64,000 nucleotides of DNA, taken from the NCBI RefSeq assembly GCF_029892155.1, contig NZ_JARZAG010000001.1, positions 62,001 to 126,000 of the forward strand, in the 5' to 3' direction. Positions 18,564-27,513 of this stretch are shown here, in pieces (within the stretch, counting starts at the first letter, position 1; the number at the start of each line of letters is the position of its first letter). Made by a program: the position numbers and the translations under genes. Source of the DNA: Kitasatospora sp. GAS204B. GTDB taxonomy: Bacteria > Actinomycetota > Actinomycetes > Streptomycetales > Streptomycetaceae. A model generated the notes under the pieces. It did no database searches. It was given only the letters and a program-made list of their open reading frames with translations, and had not been told where the DNA came from.

Positions 18564-21500
18564 ATGGTCCCCGTGCACTACGGCATCCTCGGCACCACGA
18601 CCGCCCATCACGACGACGGCACCCCGGTTCCGCTCGGCGGTGCCCGGCTGCGCGCGCTGCTCGCGGCGCTGGTGCTGCGCCAGGGCCGCCCGGTGCCGGC
18701 CGAGGCGCTGGTGGCGGAGGTCTGGGACGGTGAGCTGCCGCAGGACTCGGCCGCCGCGCTGCAGACCCTGGTCGGCCGGCTGCGCCGCACCATCGGCCGC
18801 GCGGAGATCGAATCAGGGCCCGCCGGCTACTGGCTGACGACGGGTCAGAGCGACCTGACCCGGTTCCAGCGCCTGGCCGAGCAGGGGCAGCGGGCGCTGG
18901 CGGCCGGTGACGCGCCGGCGGCCGCCGAGCACCTGCGCGAGGCGCTGGCGCTGTGGCGCGGCCCGGCCCTGGCCGACCTGCCGGACCGGGCGGGCCGAGC
19001 GGTGCGGCTGGAGGCCCAGCGCGACGAGGCGCGCCGGGCCAGGATCGGCGCCGACCTCGCGCTCGGGCGGGCCGTCGAGGTGGCCGCCGAACTCGCCGGG
19101 CTCTGCGCGGACCACCCGCTGGACGAGCCGCTGCACGTGCTGTGGATCCGCGCGCTGCACCGCTGCGGGCGCACCGCCGAGGCGCTGGAGCGCTACGAGC
19201 GGCTGCGCCGGTCGCTGGCCGAGAAGCTGGGCGCCGACCCGGGCACCGAGCTGCGCGCCGTCCACCAGGAACTGCTCCAGCAGGCCCCGACACCTGCACC
19301 TGCACCTGTACCTGCAACGGCGCCCGCGCCCGCGCCCGTGATGCTCGCCGGCGGCAACCTGCGCCCCCGGCTGACCAGCTTCGTCGGCCGTGAGCACGAC
19401 CTGACGGCGCTCGCCGAGCTGATCGGTTCGGCCCGGCTGGTCACCCTCACCGGGCCCGGCGGCTCCGGCAAGACCCGTCTCTCGGTGGAGGCCGGCCAGG
19501 CCGCCCAGGCAGGCGGGCGCTGGCCCGACGGCGTCTGGCAGGCCGAACTCGCGCCGTTGGAGAGCCCGAGCGCCGTCCCGGACGCGGTGCTCTCCGCGCT
19601 CGGCCTGCGCGCCACCGTGCTGCACCAGTCGATGACCGACACCCGCCAGGACGACCCGGTGCGCCGGATCGTCGAGCACTGCGGCCGGTCCCGGATGCTG
19701 CTGCTGCTCGACAACTGCGAGCACCTGATCCAGTCCGCCGCCGAGCTGGCCGACCGGCTGCTCGCCGAGTGCCCGCACCTGAGCATCCTGGCCACCAGCC
19801 GCGAGCCGCTCGGCGTGCCGGGCGAGACGGTACTGCCGGTCGAGCCGCTGCCGGACCCGGTCGCGCTGCGCCTGCTGGCCGAGCGGGGCGCGGCCGCCCG
19901 GGCCGGCTTCTCGGTCGCCGACGATCCGGCCGCGGCCGCCGAGATCTGCCGCCGGCTGGACGGCCTGCCGCTGGCCATCGAGCTGGCCGCCGCCCGGCTG
20001 CGCGGCCTGACGCCCCGCCAGCTGGCGGACCGGCTGGACCAGCGGTTCGCCCTGCTCACCGGCGGCAGCCGGGTGCTGCTGCCCCGGCAGCAGACGCTGC
20101 GCGCGGTGGTGGACTGGAGCTGGGAGCTGCTGGACGAGCGCGAGCGGGCGGTGCTGCGCCGGCTCGCCGTGTTCGCCGGCGGTGCCACCCTGGCGGACGC
20201 CGAACTGGTCTGCGCCGACGGCGAGTCGGTCGCCACCGGCGAGGTGGCCGAGCTGCTGCTCTCGCTGGTCGACAAGTCGCTGCTGGTCGCGGGGCTGGAT
20301 CCGGACGGCCCGCCGCGCTACCGGATGCTGGAGACGATCCACGAGTACGGCGTCGAGAAGCTCGCCGAGTCCGGCGAGCACCGCGCGGTGGCCGACCAGC
20401 ACCTGGCCGCCTTCCGCGAACTGGTCCGCACGGCCGAGCCGAACCTGCACGGCCACCAGCAGATGCACTGGCTCGGCGTGCTGGAGCGCGAGCAGGACAA
20501 CGTCAGGGCCGCGCTGCGCCACGCGCTGGACACCCGCGCCGAGCCGGACGCGCTCAGCCTGGTGCTGGGGATGCTCTGGTTCTGGCTGCTGCGCGATTAC
20601 CGCACCGAGTCCCGCGACTGGCTCGACCAGGTCTGCGCGCTCAGCTCCGACCCGTTCGCGGACGACGCCCCCGCGCCCGAGCCGCTGGAGCTCGGGCCGC
20701 TTCAGCACCCGTTGCCCTGGCCGCCGGCGATGCTGGCCGAGGCCCGCCGGCAGGCCTGGATCTACCAGCTGATCTCCCGCTTCGACGGCGACATGGACGT
20801 CATCGGCGACCACGCGCTGGTCGAGCGCGCGCCGCGGATCCTCCGGGCCTACCACCCCGACCTGCCGCAGTCCTACTCCTACCCCGCGCTGCTGCGGATC
20901 TTCGCCTGCTTCCTGGCCGGCCAGGCCGACGAGATGCTCACCCTGATCGACCAGGCGGTCGAGGGCTGCCGCCGGTACGGGCGGGAGAGCGAGCTGGCCT
21001 GGACCCTGCAACTGCGCGCCAAGATGTCCAACGACAGGGCTGCCGGCCTGGCGCAGGCCCGCCAGGACGGCGACGAGGCGATGGCGATCTACTCCCGGCT
21101 CGGCGACCGCTGGGGCATGACGGAGACGCTCGCGGCGCAGGCCGAGACGGCCGGCTACGCGGGTGATTCGGCCACCGCGGTCGCCGCCTACCGGCAGGCG
21201 ATCGAACTGGCCCAGGAACTCGGCGCTCCGCAGGATGTGCCGCAGCTGCGGGTGCGGCTCGGCGAGGCGGTGCTGGAGCGCGACCAGGTGGAGGGCGAAC
21301 GGTTGATCCGCCAGGGCATCGAGGGCGCCCTGGCCGGTGGGCAGCACGCCGACGGCGCCCTGGTCTACGGCCACACCCTGCTCAGCGGGCTCTACACGCA
21401 TCGCGGTGACTTCGCCGCCGCCCGCGAGGAACTGCGCCGGCTGCGTGCGACACAGGCCCGCTTCGGTCCCGGACTGCCGGGGATCACGGAGGGCCTGGTG

Positions 21501-21908
21501 TCCTGCGCCGAGGGCCTGGTGCTGGCCCGCTGCGGCCAGGTGGACGAGGCGGTGGCCCAACTGCGGGCCGGGCTGCGCGGGCTGCGCGAGGTGTCGGCGG
21601 CGGCGCTGGTCTTCGCGCAGCACGTCACCCTGCTGCTGCTCCCGGCGGTGGTCGGCATCCTGGCGGCCCGGGCCGAGCGTGACCGGGACCGCGAACTCGC
21701 CCGCCAGGCCGGCCTGCTGAGCGGGGTGCACGGCGGCCGGCTCGGTGCGCAGGGCTCGTTCCTGGAGCGGATCGAGCGGGAGACCCGGGAGTCGGTGCTG
21801 AACGGGCTGCTGGGCGAGGCGGGATTCCAGGACGCGTGCGAGCAGGGCCGCGCGTTCTCCTGGGCGGAGACCACGGCCCTGCTGGACCAGCTGGTGGCCG
21901 AACTCTGA
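18564..21908 (+). CDS. AfsR/SARP-type regulator (BTAD, NB-ARC, TPR)
   Basis: A 1114-residue multidomain regulator. An OmpR-like winged helix (about residues 3-85, with LGGARLRALLAALVLRQG) is followed by the BTAD helical domain (about 90-240, ending in LGADPGTELRAVHQELL). An Ala/Pro linker leads to an NB-ARC ATPase with Walker A TGPGGSGKTRLS near 296, Walker B MLLLLDNCEHL and the GLPLAIELAAARLRGL motif. TPR-like helices fill the C-terminal 450 residues. Such proteins activate secondary metabolism or morphology genes, often on nucleotide binding. The ATG at 18564 is used; a GTG at 18573 is close. It converges on a DrrAB-like exporter, with a shared terminator. Confidence 0.9.
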   Translation: MVPVHYGILGTTTAHHDDGTPVPLGGARLRALLAALVLRQGRPVPAEALVAEVWDGELPQDSAAALQTLVGRLRRTIGRAEIESGPAGYWLTTGQSDLTRFQRLAEQGQRALAAGDAPAAAEHLREALALWRGPALADLPDRAGRAVRLEAQRDEARRARIGADLALGRAVEVAAELAGLCADHPLDEPLHVLWIRALHRCGRTAEALERYERLRRSLAEKLGADPGTELRAVHQELLQQAPTPAPAPVPATAPAPAPVMLAGGNLRPRLTSFVGREHDLTALAELIGSARLVTLTGPGGSGKTRLSVEAGQAAQAGGRWPDGVWQAELAPLESPSAVPDAVLSALGLRATVLHQSMTDTRQDDPVRRIVEHCGRSRMLLLLDNCEHLIQSAAELADRLLAECPHLSILATSREPLGVPGETVLPVEPLPDPVALRLLAERGAAARAGFSVADDPAAAAEICRRLDGLPLAIELAAARLRGLTPRQLADRLDQRFALLTGGSRVLLPRQQTLRAVVDWSWELLDERERAVLRRLAVFAGGATLADAELVCADGESVATGEVAELLLSLVDKSLLVAGLDPDGPPRYRMLETIHEYGVEKLAESGEHRAVADQHLAAFRELVRTAEPNLHGHQQMHWLGVLEREQDNVRAALRHALDTRAEPDALSLVLGMLWFWLLRDYRTESRDWLDQVCALSSDPFADDAPAPEPLELGPLQHPLPWPPAMLAEARRQAWIYQLISRFDGDMDVIGDHALVERAPRILRAYHPDLPQSYSYPALLRIFACFLAGQADEMLTLIDQAVEGCRRYGRESELAWTLQLRAKMSNDRAAGLAQARQDGDEAMAIYSRLGDRWGMTETLAAQAETAGYAGDSATAVAAYRQAIELAQELGAPQDVPQLRVRLGEAVLERDQVEGERLIRQGIEGALAGGQHADGALVYGHTLLSGLYTHRGDFAAAREELRRLRATQARFGPGLPGITEGLVSCAEGLVLARCGQVDEAVAQLRAGLRGLREVSAAALVFAQHVTLLLLPAVVGILAARAERDRDRELARQAGLLSGVHGGRLGAQGSFLERIERETRESVLNGLLGEAGFQDACEQGRAFSWAETTALLDQLVAEL

Positions 21909-21918
21909 TCCGTCCGAC

Positions 21919-21943
21919 CGGGTCTGACGGTTCGTCAGACCCG
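21919..21943. terminator. bidirectional terminator between AfsR-like gene and ABC permease
   Basis: A perfect 11-bp stem (21919-21929 with 21933-21943) with loop GTT. One arm contains the permease stop codon (21935-21937), so it serves both convergent units. Confidence 0.75.
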
Positions 21944-22759
21944 CTTGCGGAACCGGTTCACGGCCAGCGGTGCGGTGATCGCGGTGATCGCCACCGACCA
22001 GAGCAGCACCATGCTCACCGAGTGGGCCACCGGTCCGCCGTTGATCAGGGCGCGGCAGGCGTCCGCCAGGTTGGAGAGCGGGTTGACCTTGGTGAACTCG
22101 TGCAGCCAGCCCGGCATGGTGCTGGTCGGGGCGAAGATCGAGCTGCCGAACTGCAGCGGCATCACCACCAGCATGCCGACCCCCTGGACCGCCTGCGCGC
22201 TCTTCATCGTCAGGCCGAGCAGCATGGAGATCCAGACCAGCGACATCCCGAAGACCAGCGCGAGTCCGACCGCCCCGAGCACCCCGGGCAGGCCGGTCTT
22301 CAACTGCAGCCCGAGGATCAGCGCGAAGACGATCAGGACGGTGAAGGAGACCAGCCCGCGGCAGGCCTCGGCCAGCATCTTGCCGATCAGCACCGAGGAG
22401 CGGGCGATCGGCAGCGAGCGGAACCGGTCCATCACCCCGGTCTGCAGGTCGCTGTTGAGGCCGGTGCCCACCGCCATCGCCAGGTTGAGCCCGGTGCCGC
22501 CGAGCAGGCCGGGGATCAGGTACTGCTTGTAGGCCTGCTGGTTGCCGGAGACCGCGCCGCCGAAGACGTAGACGAAGAGCAGCGTGAAGATGATCGGCAT
22601 CAGCAGCACGTCGAACAGGGACTCCGGATCGGCCTTGATCCGCATCAGGTTGCGCCGGGTCAGCGCGCCGATGTGCCGCAGGTGGTCGCGCGGTGTGGTG
22701 CGGCTGTCGGCGACCGCGGTGGCGGTGGGACGGGGCAGGGTGGCGGTGGCGGCGCTCAT
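21935..22759 (-). CDS. ABC-2 type transporter permease (DrrB-like)
   Basis: A 274-residue membrane subunit of a daunorubicin-resistance-type exporter. Six helices are visible, with NLMRIKADPESLFDVLLMPIIFTLLFVYVF as the first, and the family motif MDRFRSLPIARSSVLIGKMLAE in the central cytoplasmic loop. Its start overlaps the ATPase stop by four bases, so both subunits are coupled. Together they probably pump out a hydrophobic compound. No biosynthetic genes flank it, so the cargo is unknown. Confidence 0.92.
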   Translation of the reverse strand: MSAATATLPRPTATAVADSRTTPRDHLRHIGALTRRNLMRIKADPESLFDVLLMPIIFTLLFVYVFGGAVSGNQQAYKQYLIPGLLGGTGLNLAMAVGTGLNSDLQTGVMDRFRSLPIARSSVLIGKMLAEACRGLVSFTVLIVFALILGLQLKTGLPGVLGAVGLALVFGMSLVWISMLLGLTMKSAQAVQGVGMLVVMPLQFGSSIFAPTSTMPGWLHEFTKVNPLSNLADACRALINGGPVAHSVSMVLLWSVAITAITAPLAVNRFRKRV

Positions 22760-23805
22760 CGCTGGGTCTCCTCGATGACGGCGGTCGAATCGGTGGACGT
22801 CTTGCCGGTGATGGCGAGGAAGACCTCGTCCAGGCTGGGTACGACGGTGTCGATGCCGGCGATGCCGAAGCCCCGGCCGCCGAGCACCCCGATCACGGCG
22901 GTCAACTGCTCGTCCCCGCCGATCGGCACGCTGAGCAGCTCGCCGTCCGGCGTGGCGGTGGCTCCGAGGACCCCGGCGTCGGTCAGGCAGCGGACCATCT
23001 CGGCCAGTTCGCCCGGGCGGGCCGGGCGCACCCGCAGCGTCCGGCCGCCGACCTCCCGCTTGAGGCCGTCCACCGTGCCGTTGGCGATCACCCGGCCGCG
23101 GTCGATCACCGTGAGGTCGGTGGCCAACTGCTCGGCCTCCTCCATGTACTGGGTGGTGAGCAGCACGGTGGAGCCCTCGGCCACCATCCGGCGCACCTCC
23201 TCCCAGACCTCGTTGCGGGTGCGCGGGTCCAGACCGGTGGTGGGCTCGTCCAGGTAGAGCACCCGCGGGCGGCCGATCATGCTGGCGGCGAGGTCGAGGC
23301 GGCGGCGCATCCCGCCGGAGTAGGTCTTGGCCGGCCGTCCGGCCGCCTCGGTCAGCGAGAAGCGCTCCAGCAGCTCGACGGCGCGGGCCTTGGCGTCCCT
23401 GCGGGAGAGGTCGAGCAGCCGGCCGATCAGGTAGAGGTTCTCGGAGCCGGAGAGGTACTCGTCCACCGAGGCGTACTGCCCGGTCAGGCCGATGGTGCGG
23501 CGCAGCTGCTTGGGCTGGCGCAGCACGTCGTAGCCGCCGACGGTCGCGCTGCCGGCGTCCGGCCTGATCAGCGTGGAGAGCACCCGGATCAGCGTGGTCT
23601 TGCCGGCCCCGTTGGGGCCCAGCACGCCGAGCACGGTGCCCTGGCGGACCGTCAGGTCGACGCCGTCCAGGGCCTTCGTCGCACCGTAGTGCTTGACGAT
23701 CCCTCGCGCCTCGACGGCGTTGGCCGGTTCGGCGCCGACCTGCGCGGTGGTGCGGAGAGTGAAGCGGTGCCCCTGGTCGTTCGGGGCGGCGGTCGTCGTT
23801 GTCAT
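22756..23805 (-). CDS. ABC transporter ATP-binding protein (DrrA-like)
   Basis: A 349-residue ATPase subunit. Walker A GPNGAGKTTLI, the Q-loop GLTGQYASVDEYLSG, signature YSGGMRRRLDLAAS, Walker B VLYLDEPTTGLDP and the H-loop LLTTQYMEEAEQL (Gln in place of the common His) are all in place. The C-terminal 100 residues form the DrrA-type accessory domain. An N-terminal extension of about 28 residues precedes the ABC fold. First gene of a two-gene operon with the permease. No linked repressor is visible. Confidence 0.93.
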   Translation of the reverse strand: MTTTTAAPNDQGHRFTLRTTAQVGAEPANAVEARGIVKHYGATKALDGVDLTVRQGTVLGVLGPNGAGKTTLIRVLSTLIRPDAGSATVGGYDVLRQPKQLRRTIGLTGQYASVDEYLSGSENLYLIGRLLDLSRRDAKARAVELLERFSLTEAAGRPAKTYSGGMRRRLDLAASMIGRPRVLYLDEPTTGLDPRTRNEVWEEVRRMVAEGSTVLLTTQYMEEAEQLATDLTVIDRGRVIANGTVDGLKREVGGRTLRVRPARPGELAEMVRCLTDAGVLGATATPDGELLSVPIGGDEQLTAVIGVLGGRGFGIAGIDTVVPSLDEVFLAITGKTSTDSTAVIEETQR

Positions 23806-23860
23806 GCCGTCAGACTGTCCGGCGCCGCTGCCAGACCGCTCTCAGCCCGCTGTCACGGCG

Positions 23861-23897
23861 GTCGGCCCGCTGTCAGCGTCACCGACAGCGGGCCGAC
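23861..23897 (-). terminator. terminator downstream of panB
   Basis: A perfect 14-bp stem (23861-23874 with 23884-23897) with a nine-base loop lies 29 bases beyond the panB stop and upstream of the ABC operon start. It should isolate the two units. Confidence 0.75.
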
Positions 23898-23911
23898 CGA
23901 CCGGACTCCGT

Positions 23912-23938
23912 TACTTGAAGCTGCGCTACTTGAAGCTG
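23912..23938. repeat. 15-base tandem duplication at the panB stop
   Basis: TACTTGAAGCTG occurs at 23912-23923 and again at 23927-23938, offset by 15 bases (five codons). On the coding strand this repeats the codons for Ser-Phe-Lys and then a stop, so a second in-frame stop follows the first. Confidence 0.85.
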
Positions 23939-24816
23939 TGCTCCGCCGCCGGGAAGCTGCCGCCGAGCACCTCGGCGGCGTACTCGCGGGCGGCATCGCC
24001 CAGCACCTTGCGCAGGTTGGCGTACTGCTTGACGAAGGACGGCACGCTGCCCGCGGTCATCCCGGCCATGTCGGTCCAGACCAGCACCTGGGCGTCGCAG
24101 CCGGCCCCGGCGCCGATGCCGACGGTCGGCACCGAGAGCGACTCGGTGACCTGGGTGGCCAGCTCGGCCGGCACCGCTTCGAGCACCACGGCGAAGGCGC
24201 CAGCCTGCTGCACGGCCTTGGCGTCACGCTGCAGCTTGTGCGCCGCCTCGTCGCCCCGGCCCTGCACCGGGTAGCCGCCGAGGGCGTGCACCGACTGCGG
24301 GGTCAGCCCGATGTGCGCCATCACCGGGACCCCGGCCTCGACCAGCATCTCGATGGTGCGGGCGCTGCGCTCGCCGCCCTCCAGCTTGACCGCGCCGACC
24401 CCGGCCTCCTTCATCAGCCGGGCGGCGTTGCGCAGGGCCTGGGCGGGGGACTCCTGGTAGGAGCCGAACGGCAGGTCGCCGATGATCAGCGCGCGCTCGG
24501 TGCCGCGCACCACGGCGGCCGAGAGCATCACCATCTCGTCCATGGTGACCGGCACCGTGGTCTGGTAGCCGAGGTGGCAGTTGCCGGCGGAGTCGCCGAC
24601 CAGCAGGACGGGGATGCCGGCCTCGTCGAAGACCCCGGCGGTCAGCGCGTCGTAGGCGGTGAGCATCGCCCACCGCTCCCCGCGGCGCTTGGCGGCGGCC
24701 AGGTCCCGGACGGTGACCCGGCGGTTGGTCACCCCGCCGTAGAGGGAGCGCCCCCCGGACGTCGGCGCCGCTCCCGCGGCAGGCGTCTGGGCAGGCGGAA
24801 GCTGAGAAGCGTTCAT
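23926..24816 (-). CDS. panB: 3-methyl-2-oxobutanoate hydroxymethyltransferase
   Basis: A 296-residue PanB, which makes ketopantoate from 2-oxoisovalerate and methylenetetrahydrofolate, the first committed step to pantothenate and CoA. The barrel motifs are present: [50 protein letters not shown] and [21 protein letters not shown] 25-residue Ala/Pro-rich N-terminal leader precedes the catalytic domain, as in other streptomycete PanB. AGGAGC precedes the ATG at 24816. No panC or panD is adjacent. The divergent region to the MFS gene carries strong operators. Confidence 0.95.
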   Translation of the reverse strand: MNASQLPPAQTPAAGAAPTSGGRSLYGGVTNRRVTVRDLAAAKRRGERWAMLTAYDALTAGVFDEAGIPVLLVGDSAGNCHLGYQTTVPVTMDEMVMLSAAVVRGTERALIIGDLPFGSYQESPAQALRNAARLMKEAGVGAVKLEGGERSARTIEMLVEAGVPVMAHIGLTPQSVHALGGYPVQGRGDEAAHKLQRDAKAVQQAGAFAVVLEAVPAELATQVTESLSVPTVGIGAGAGCDAQVLVWTDMAGMTAGSVPSFVKQYANLRKVLGDAAREYAAEVLGGSFPAAEHSFK

Positions 24817-24944
24817 GGAACAGGCTCCTGAAGGGTTGTGGTCTCGTGGCGCCGTGTGGCGTCCCCGGATCTCCTCCATGCTTGCACGGCCCGGGCGCGG
24901 AGCAAAGAGCCGGGGTTTCGGAGCACGCCACCGAGTCTTTGCCC

Positions 24945-24985
24945 GCCGTTTTGCGATACGGATACGTCTCGTATCGCAAAACGGC
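24945..24985. promoter_or_regulatory. 16-bp perfect inverted repeat, probable TetR operator
   Basis: 24945-24960 pairs perfectly with 24970-24985 across the nine-base spacer GATACGTCT. The inner part also contains GATACG repeats, so several overlapping dyads exist. It lies 90 bases upstream of the MFS gene and about 130 from panB. The TetR gene that follows the MFS gene is the obvious candidate binder. Confidence 0.7.
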
Positions 24986-25008
24986 GTACAGTTCTCGGCG
25001 GGGGATTA

Positions 25009-25026
25009 CGAGACGCTCGCGTCTCG
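25009..25026. promoter_or_regulatory. second dyad upstream of the MFS exporter
   Basis: CGAGACG and CGTCTCG form a perfect seven-base inverted repeat with spacer CTCG. It lies 49 bases before the MFS start and shares the GAGACG/CGTCTC core with the spacer side of the larger dyad at 24945-24985. It may be a second TetR half-site or a 5'-UTR hairpin. Confidence 0.45.
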
Positions 25027-25074
25027 CCGAGTCCCAGGAAGCCCGCACACCTCCGTACGGAACGGGACAGACGT

Positions 25075-26694
25075 ATGACCACCGCAGTAGCCGGCGCCGC
25101 ACCGCGCGTACCGGAAGCCATCCACCGCCGTCGGTGGGCGATCCTCGGCACGCTGATCCTGGCGCTCCTCGTCGTCGTGCTCGACAACTCGATCCTCAAC
25201 GTCGCGATGAAGACCATCGCGACCCCCGCCCCGGTCGGCCTCGGGGCCAGCCAGAGCGACCTCGAATGGGCGATAAACTCCTACACCCTGGTCTTCGCCG
25301 GCCTGCTCTTCACCTCGGGGCTGCTCGGCGACCGGTTCGGCCGCAAGAAGGCGCTGCTGACCGGCATGCTGATCTTCGGCGCCGGCTCGCTGCTCTCCGC
25401 GCTCGCCACCAGCCCCGGCCAGCTGATCGCCTTCCGCGCGGTGATGGGCCTGGGCGGCGCCTTCGTGATGCCCGCCACGCTGGCGATCATCATGAACGTC
25501 TTCGAGCGGCACGAGCAGCCCAAGGCGATCGGCATCTGGGCCGGCGCGGTGGGCCTGGCGATCGCGATCGGCCCGATCACCGGCGGTCTGCTGATCGAGC
25601 ACTTCTGGTGGGGCTCGGTCTTCCTGATCAACGTCCCGATCGTCGTGGTGGCGCTGGTCGTGATGACGCTGCTGGTCCCGGACTCCCGCGACCCCAACCC
25701 CGGCAAGCTCGACCCGGTCGGCGTGCTGCTGTCGATCGTCGGCCTGGTGGCGCTGATCTACGGCATCATCAAGGGCGGCGACCTGGCCGACTTCACCGCG
25801 GCCGCGGCCTGGGTGCCGGTGCTGATCGGCGTGCTGGCGCTGGTCGCCTTCGTGTTCTACGAGAAGCGGGTCGAGCACCCCGCGCTGAACGTCGGCTGGT
25901 TCCGCGACAAGGTCTTCGCCACCTCGGTGACGGTGGTCGGCATGGTCTTCTTCGCGCTGATGGGCGTCTCCTTCTTCGGCGTCTTCTACACCCAGAGCGT
26001 GCGCGGCTACAGCGCGCTGGCCTCGGGTGCGCTGATGCTGCCGCTGGCCTGCGCCCAGCTGATCTTCGCCCCCAGGGCCCGGCTGGTGGTCGACAAGTTC
26101 GGTGTGCGGGCCACCTGCGCGGGCGGCATGGCGCTGATCGCGATCGCCTTCCTCGGCTACCTGCTGCTCGGCCGGACCACCCCGATCTGGGTGCTCGAGG
26201 TGATCGGCTTCATCATGGGCGCCGGCATGGCGCACGTGATGCCGCCGGTGACCGTGGCGATCATGGGCTCGCTGCCGCGCGAGAAGGCCGGCGCCGGTTC
26301 GGCGATCAACAACACCTTCCGCCAGGTCGGCGGCTCGCTGGGCGTCGCGGTGCTCGGCGCGGTGCTCTCCACCAGCTACCGCAACGGCATCGCCGGCCAC
26401 CTCGCCCCGCTGCCGCAGCCGCTGCGCGACAAGGCGGGGGAGTCGGTGGAGGCCACCGTCGGGGTCGCCCAGAGCACGGGCCGGCCGGGCCTGATCAACC
26501 CCGCCTTCGACTCCTTCGTCCACGCGATGCACGTGGTGGCCACCGTCTCGGCCGGGGTCACCCTGCTCGGCGTGGCGCTGGCCTGGTTCTTCCTGCCCGC
26601 CAGGATCGCCGCCCCCGGCCGTCCGGGTGACCCGGTGCCCGCCGACGCGCAGACCGGTGACGCGGTGCCGGCGGTCCAGTCGACCAAGGCCTGA
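25075..26694 (+). CDS. MFS drug exporter, DHA2 (EmrB/QacA) family
   Basis: A 539-residue proton-driven exporter with about 14 helices. Motif D1 [13 protein letters not shown] is in helix 1, motif [13 protein letters not shown] in loop 2-3, and motif [19 protein letters not shown] in helix 5. The start at 25075 is the first ATG before helix 1; upstream in-frame codons run through the operator region. The C-terminal 30 residues are a polar tail. The TetR gene begins only 23 bases after its stop, forming an exporter-repressor operon. The substrate is not indicated by the neighbours. Confidence 0.92.
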   Translation: MTTAVAGAAPRVPEAIHRRRWAILGTLILALLVVVLDNSILNVAMKTIATPAPVGLGASQSDLEWAINSYTLVFAGLLFTSGLLGDRFGRKKALLTGMLIFGAGSLLSALATSPGQLIAFRAVMGLGGAFVMPATLAIIMNVFERHEQPKAIGIWAGAVGLAIAIGPITGGLLIEHFWWGSVFLINVPIVVVALVVMTLLVPDSRDPNPGKLDPVGVLLSIVGLVALIYGIIKGGDLADFTAAAAWVPVLIGVLALVAFVFYEKRVEHPALNVGWFRDKVFATSVTVVGMVFFALMGVSFFGVFYTQSVRGYSALASGALMLPLACAQLIFAPRARLVVDKFGVRATCAGGMALIAIAFLGYLLLGRTTPIWVLEVIGFIMGAGMAHVMPPVTVAIMGSLPREKAGAGSAINNTFRQVGGSLGVAVLGAVLSTSYRNGIAGHLAPLPQPLRDKAGESVEATVGVAQSTGRPGLINPAFDSFVHAMHVVATVSAGVTLLGVALAWFFLPARIAAPGRPGDPVPADAQTGDAVPAVQSTKA

Positions 26695-26717
26695 CCGGCA
26701 CGATGGAGAATGGGGCC

Positions 26718-27380
26718 ATGGACTCGGACCGTCAGGGCACCCTCACCGCGCCCGCCGCGGGGCCGCACTGCGTGCCGCCGCGGCGGGGGCGGCCGCGTTC
26801 CGAGGCGGCCGAGCAGGCCATCTGCGAGGCCGTCGAGCGGCTGATGACGGACGGCAAGAGCCTGGCGGACCTCACCATCGAGGGCATCGCCCAGGCCGCC
26901 GGGGTCGGCAAGGCGACCATCTACCGGCGCTGGCCCAACAAGGAGGCGCTGCTGGTCGACGTGCTGGTCCGGCTGGAGGAGCCGGAGCCGGTGCTGCCCG
27001 GAACCAGCGCCCGGGACGACCTGGTGGTGATCCTGGACTTCATGCGCCGCCGGGGCCTGGCCAAGCGCTCCCGCTGGGTGCTGCGGGTGGTGCTGGACCA
27101 GATGAACTCGATGCCCGCGCTCAAGGAGATCTACTACGACCAGGTGGTGATGCGCCGCCGCCGGGCCATCCAGGCCGTGGTGGCGCGCGGCATCGCCGAC
27201 GGCGAGCTCCGCGCCGACCTGGACGTCGCGCTGCTCGGTGAGATGATGATCGGCCCGATGCTGCTGCGTTCGGTGATGTGGGAAGACGCACCGCTGGACG
27301 ACCCCGCGCTGGCCGCCACCATCGTGGACTCCCTGCTGGAGGGGCTGCGTGGCCCGGCTCACGCCGTCCAGGCCGGCTGA
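26718..27380 (+). CDS. TetR-family transcriptional repressor
   Basis: A 220-residue repressor. The HTH reads LTIEGIAQAAGVGKATIYRRWPNKEALL (about residues 49-76), followed by an all-helical ligand-binding domain of the TetR_C_16-like type (VLRVVLDQMNSMP, YYDQVVMRRRRAIQ). It is co-directional with the exporter and most likely represses it through the dyads at 24945-25026, released by the exported compound. The start at 26718 has GGAG nine bases before; an ATG at 26703 is possible and adds five residues. Confidence 0.9.
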   Translation: MDSDRQGTLTAPAAGPHCVPPRRGRPRSEAAEQAICEAVERLMTDGKSLADLTIEGIAQAAGVGKATIYRRWPNKEALLVDVLVRLEEPEPVLPGTSARDDLVVILDFMRRRGLAKRSRWVLRVVLDQMNSMPALKEIYYDQVVMRRRRAIQAVVARGIADGELRADLDVALLGEMMIGPMLLRSVMWEDAPLDDPALAATIVDSLLEGLRGPAHAVQAG

Positions 27381-27513
27381 CCCGTCGCCCGACGGAACCC
27401 GCGCTGCCGTCCCGCGCGTCTGTCTCGGCATAGGCTGAGCCGAGGATCCCACTAAGACGGGATAAGTCCGGCTCGGCCTGGACAGGTACCGGACGACCAG
27501 CGAGGGGTCACAG

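Noticed and set aside
18813..21731. A 972-codon open frame antisense to the AfsR-like gene
   Set aside because: Composition (Gly, Gln, Arg, Leu without domains) is that of a GC-bias shadow; the sense strand has complete domains.
17586..23805. A biosynthetic cluster around the AfsR-like regulator and DrrAB-like exporter
   Set aside because: No biosynthetic enzymes occur between or beside them; the genes converge with a terminator between.
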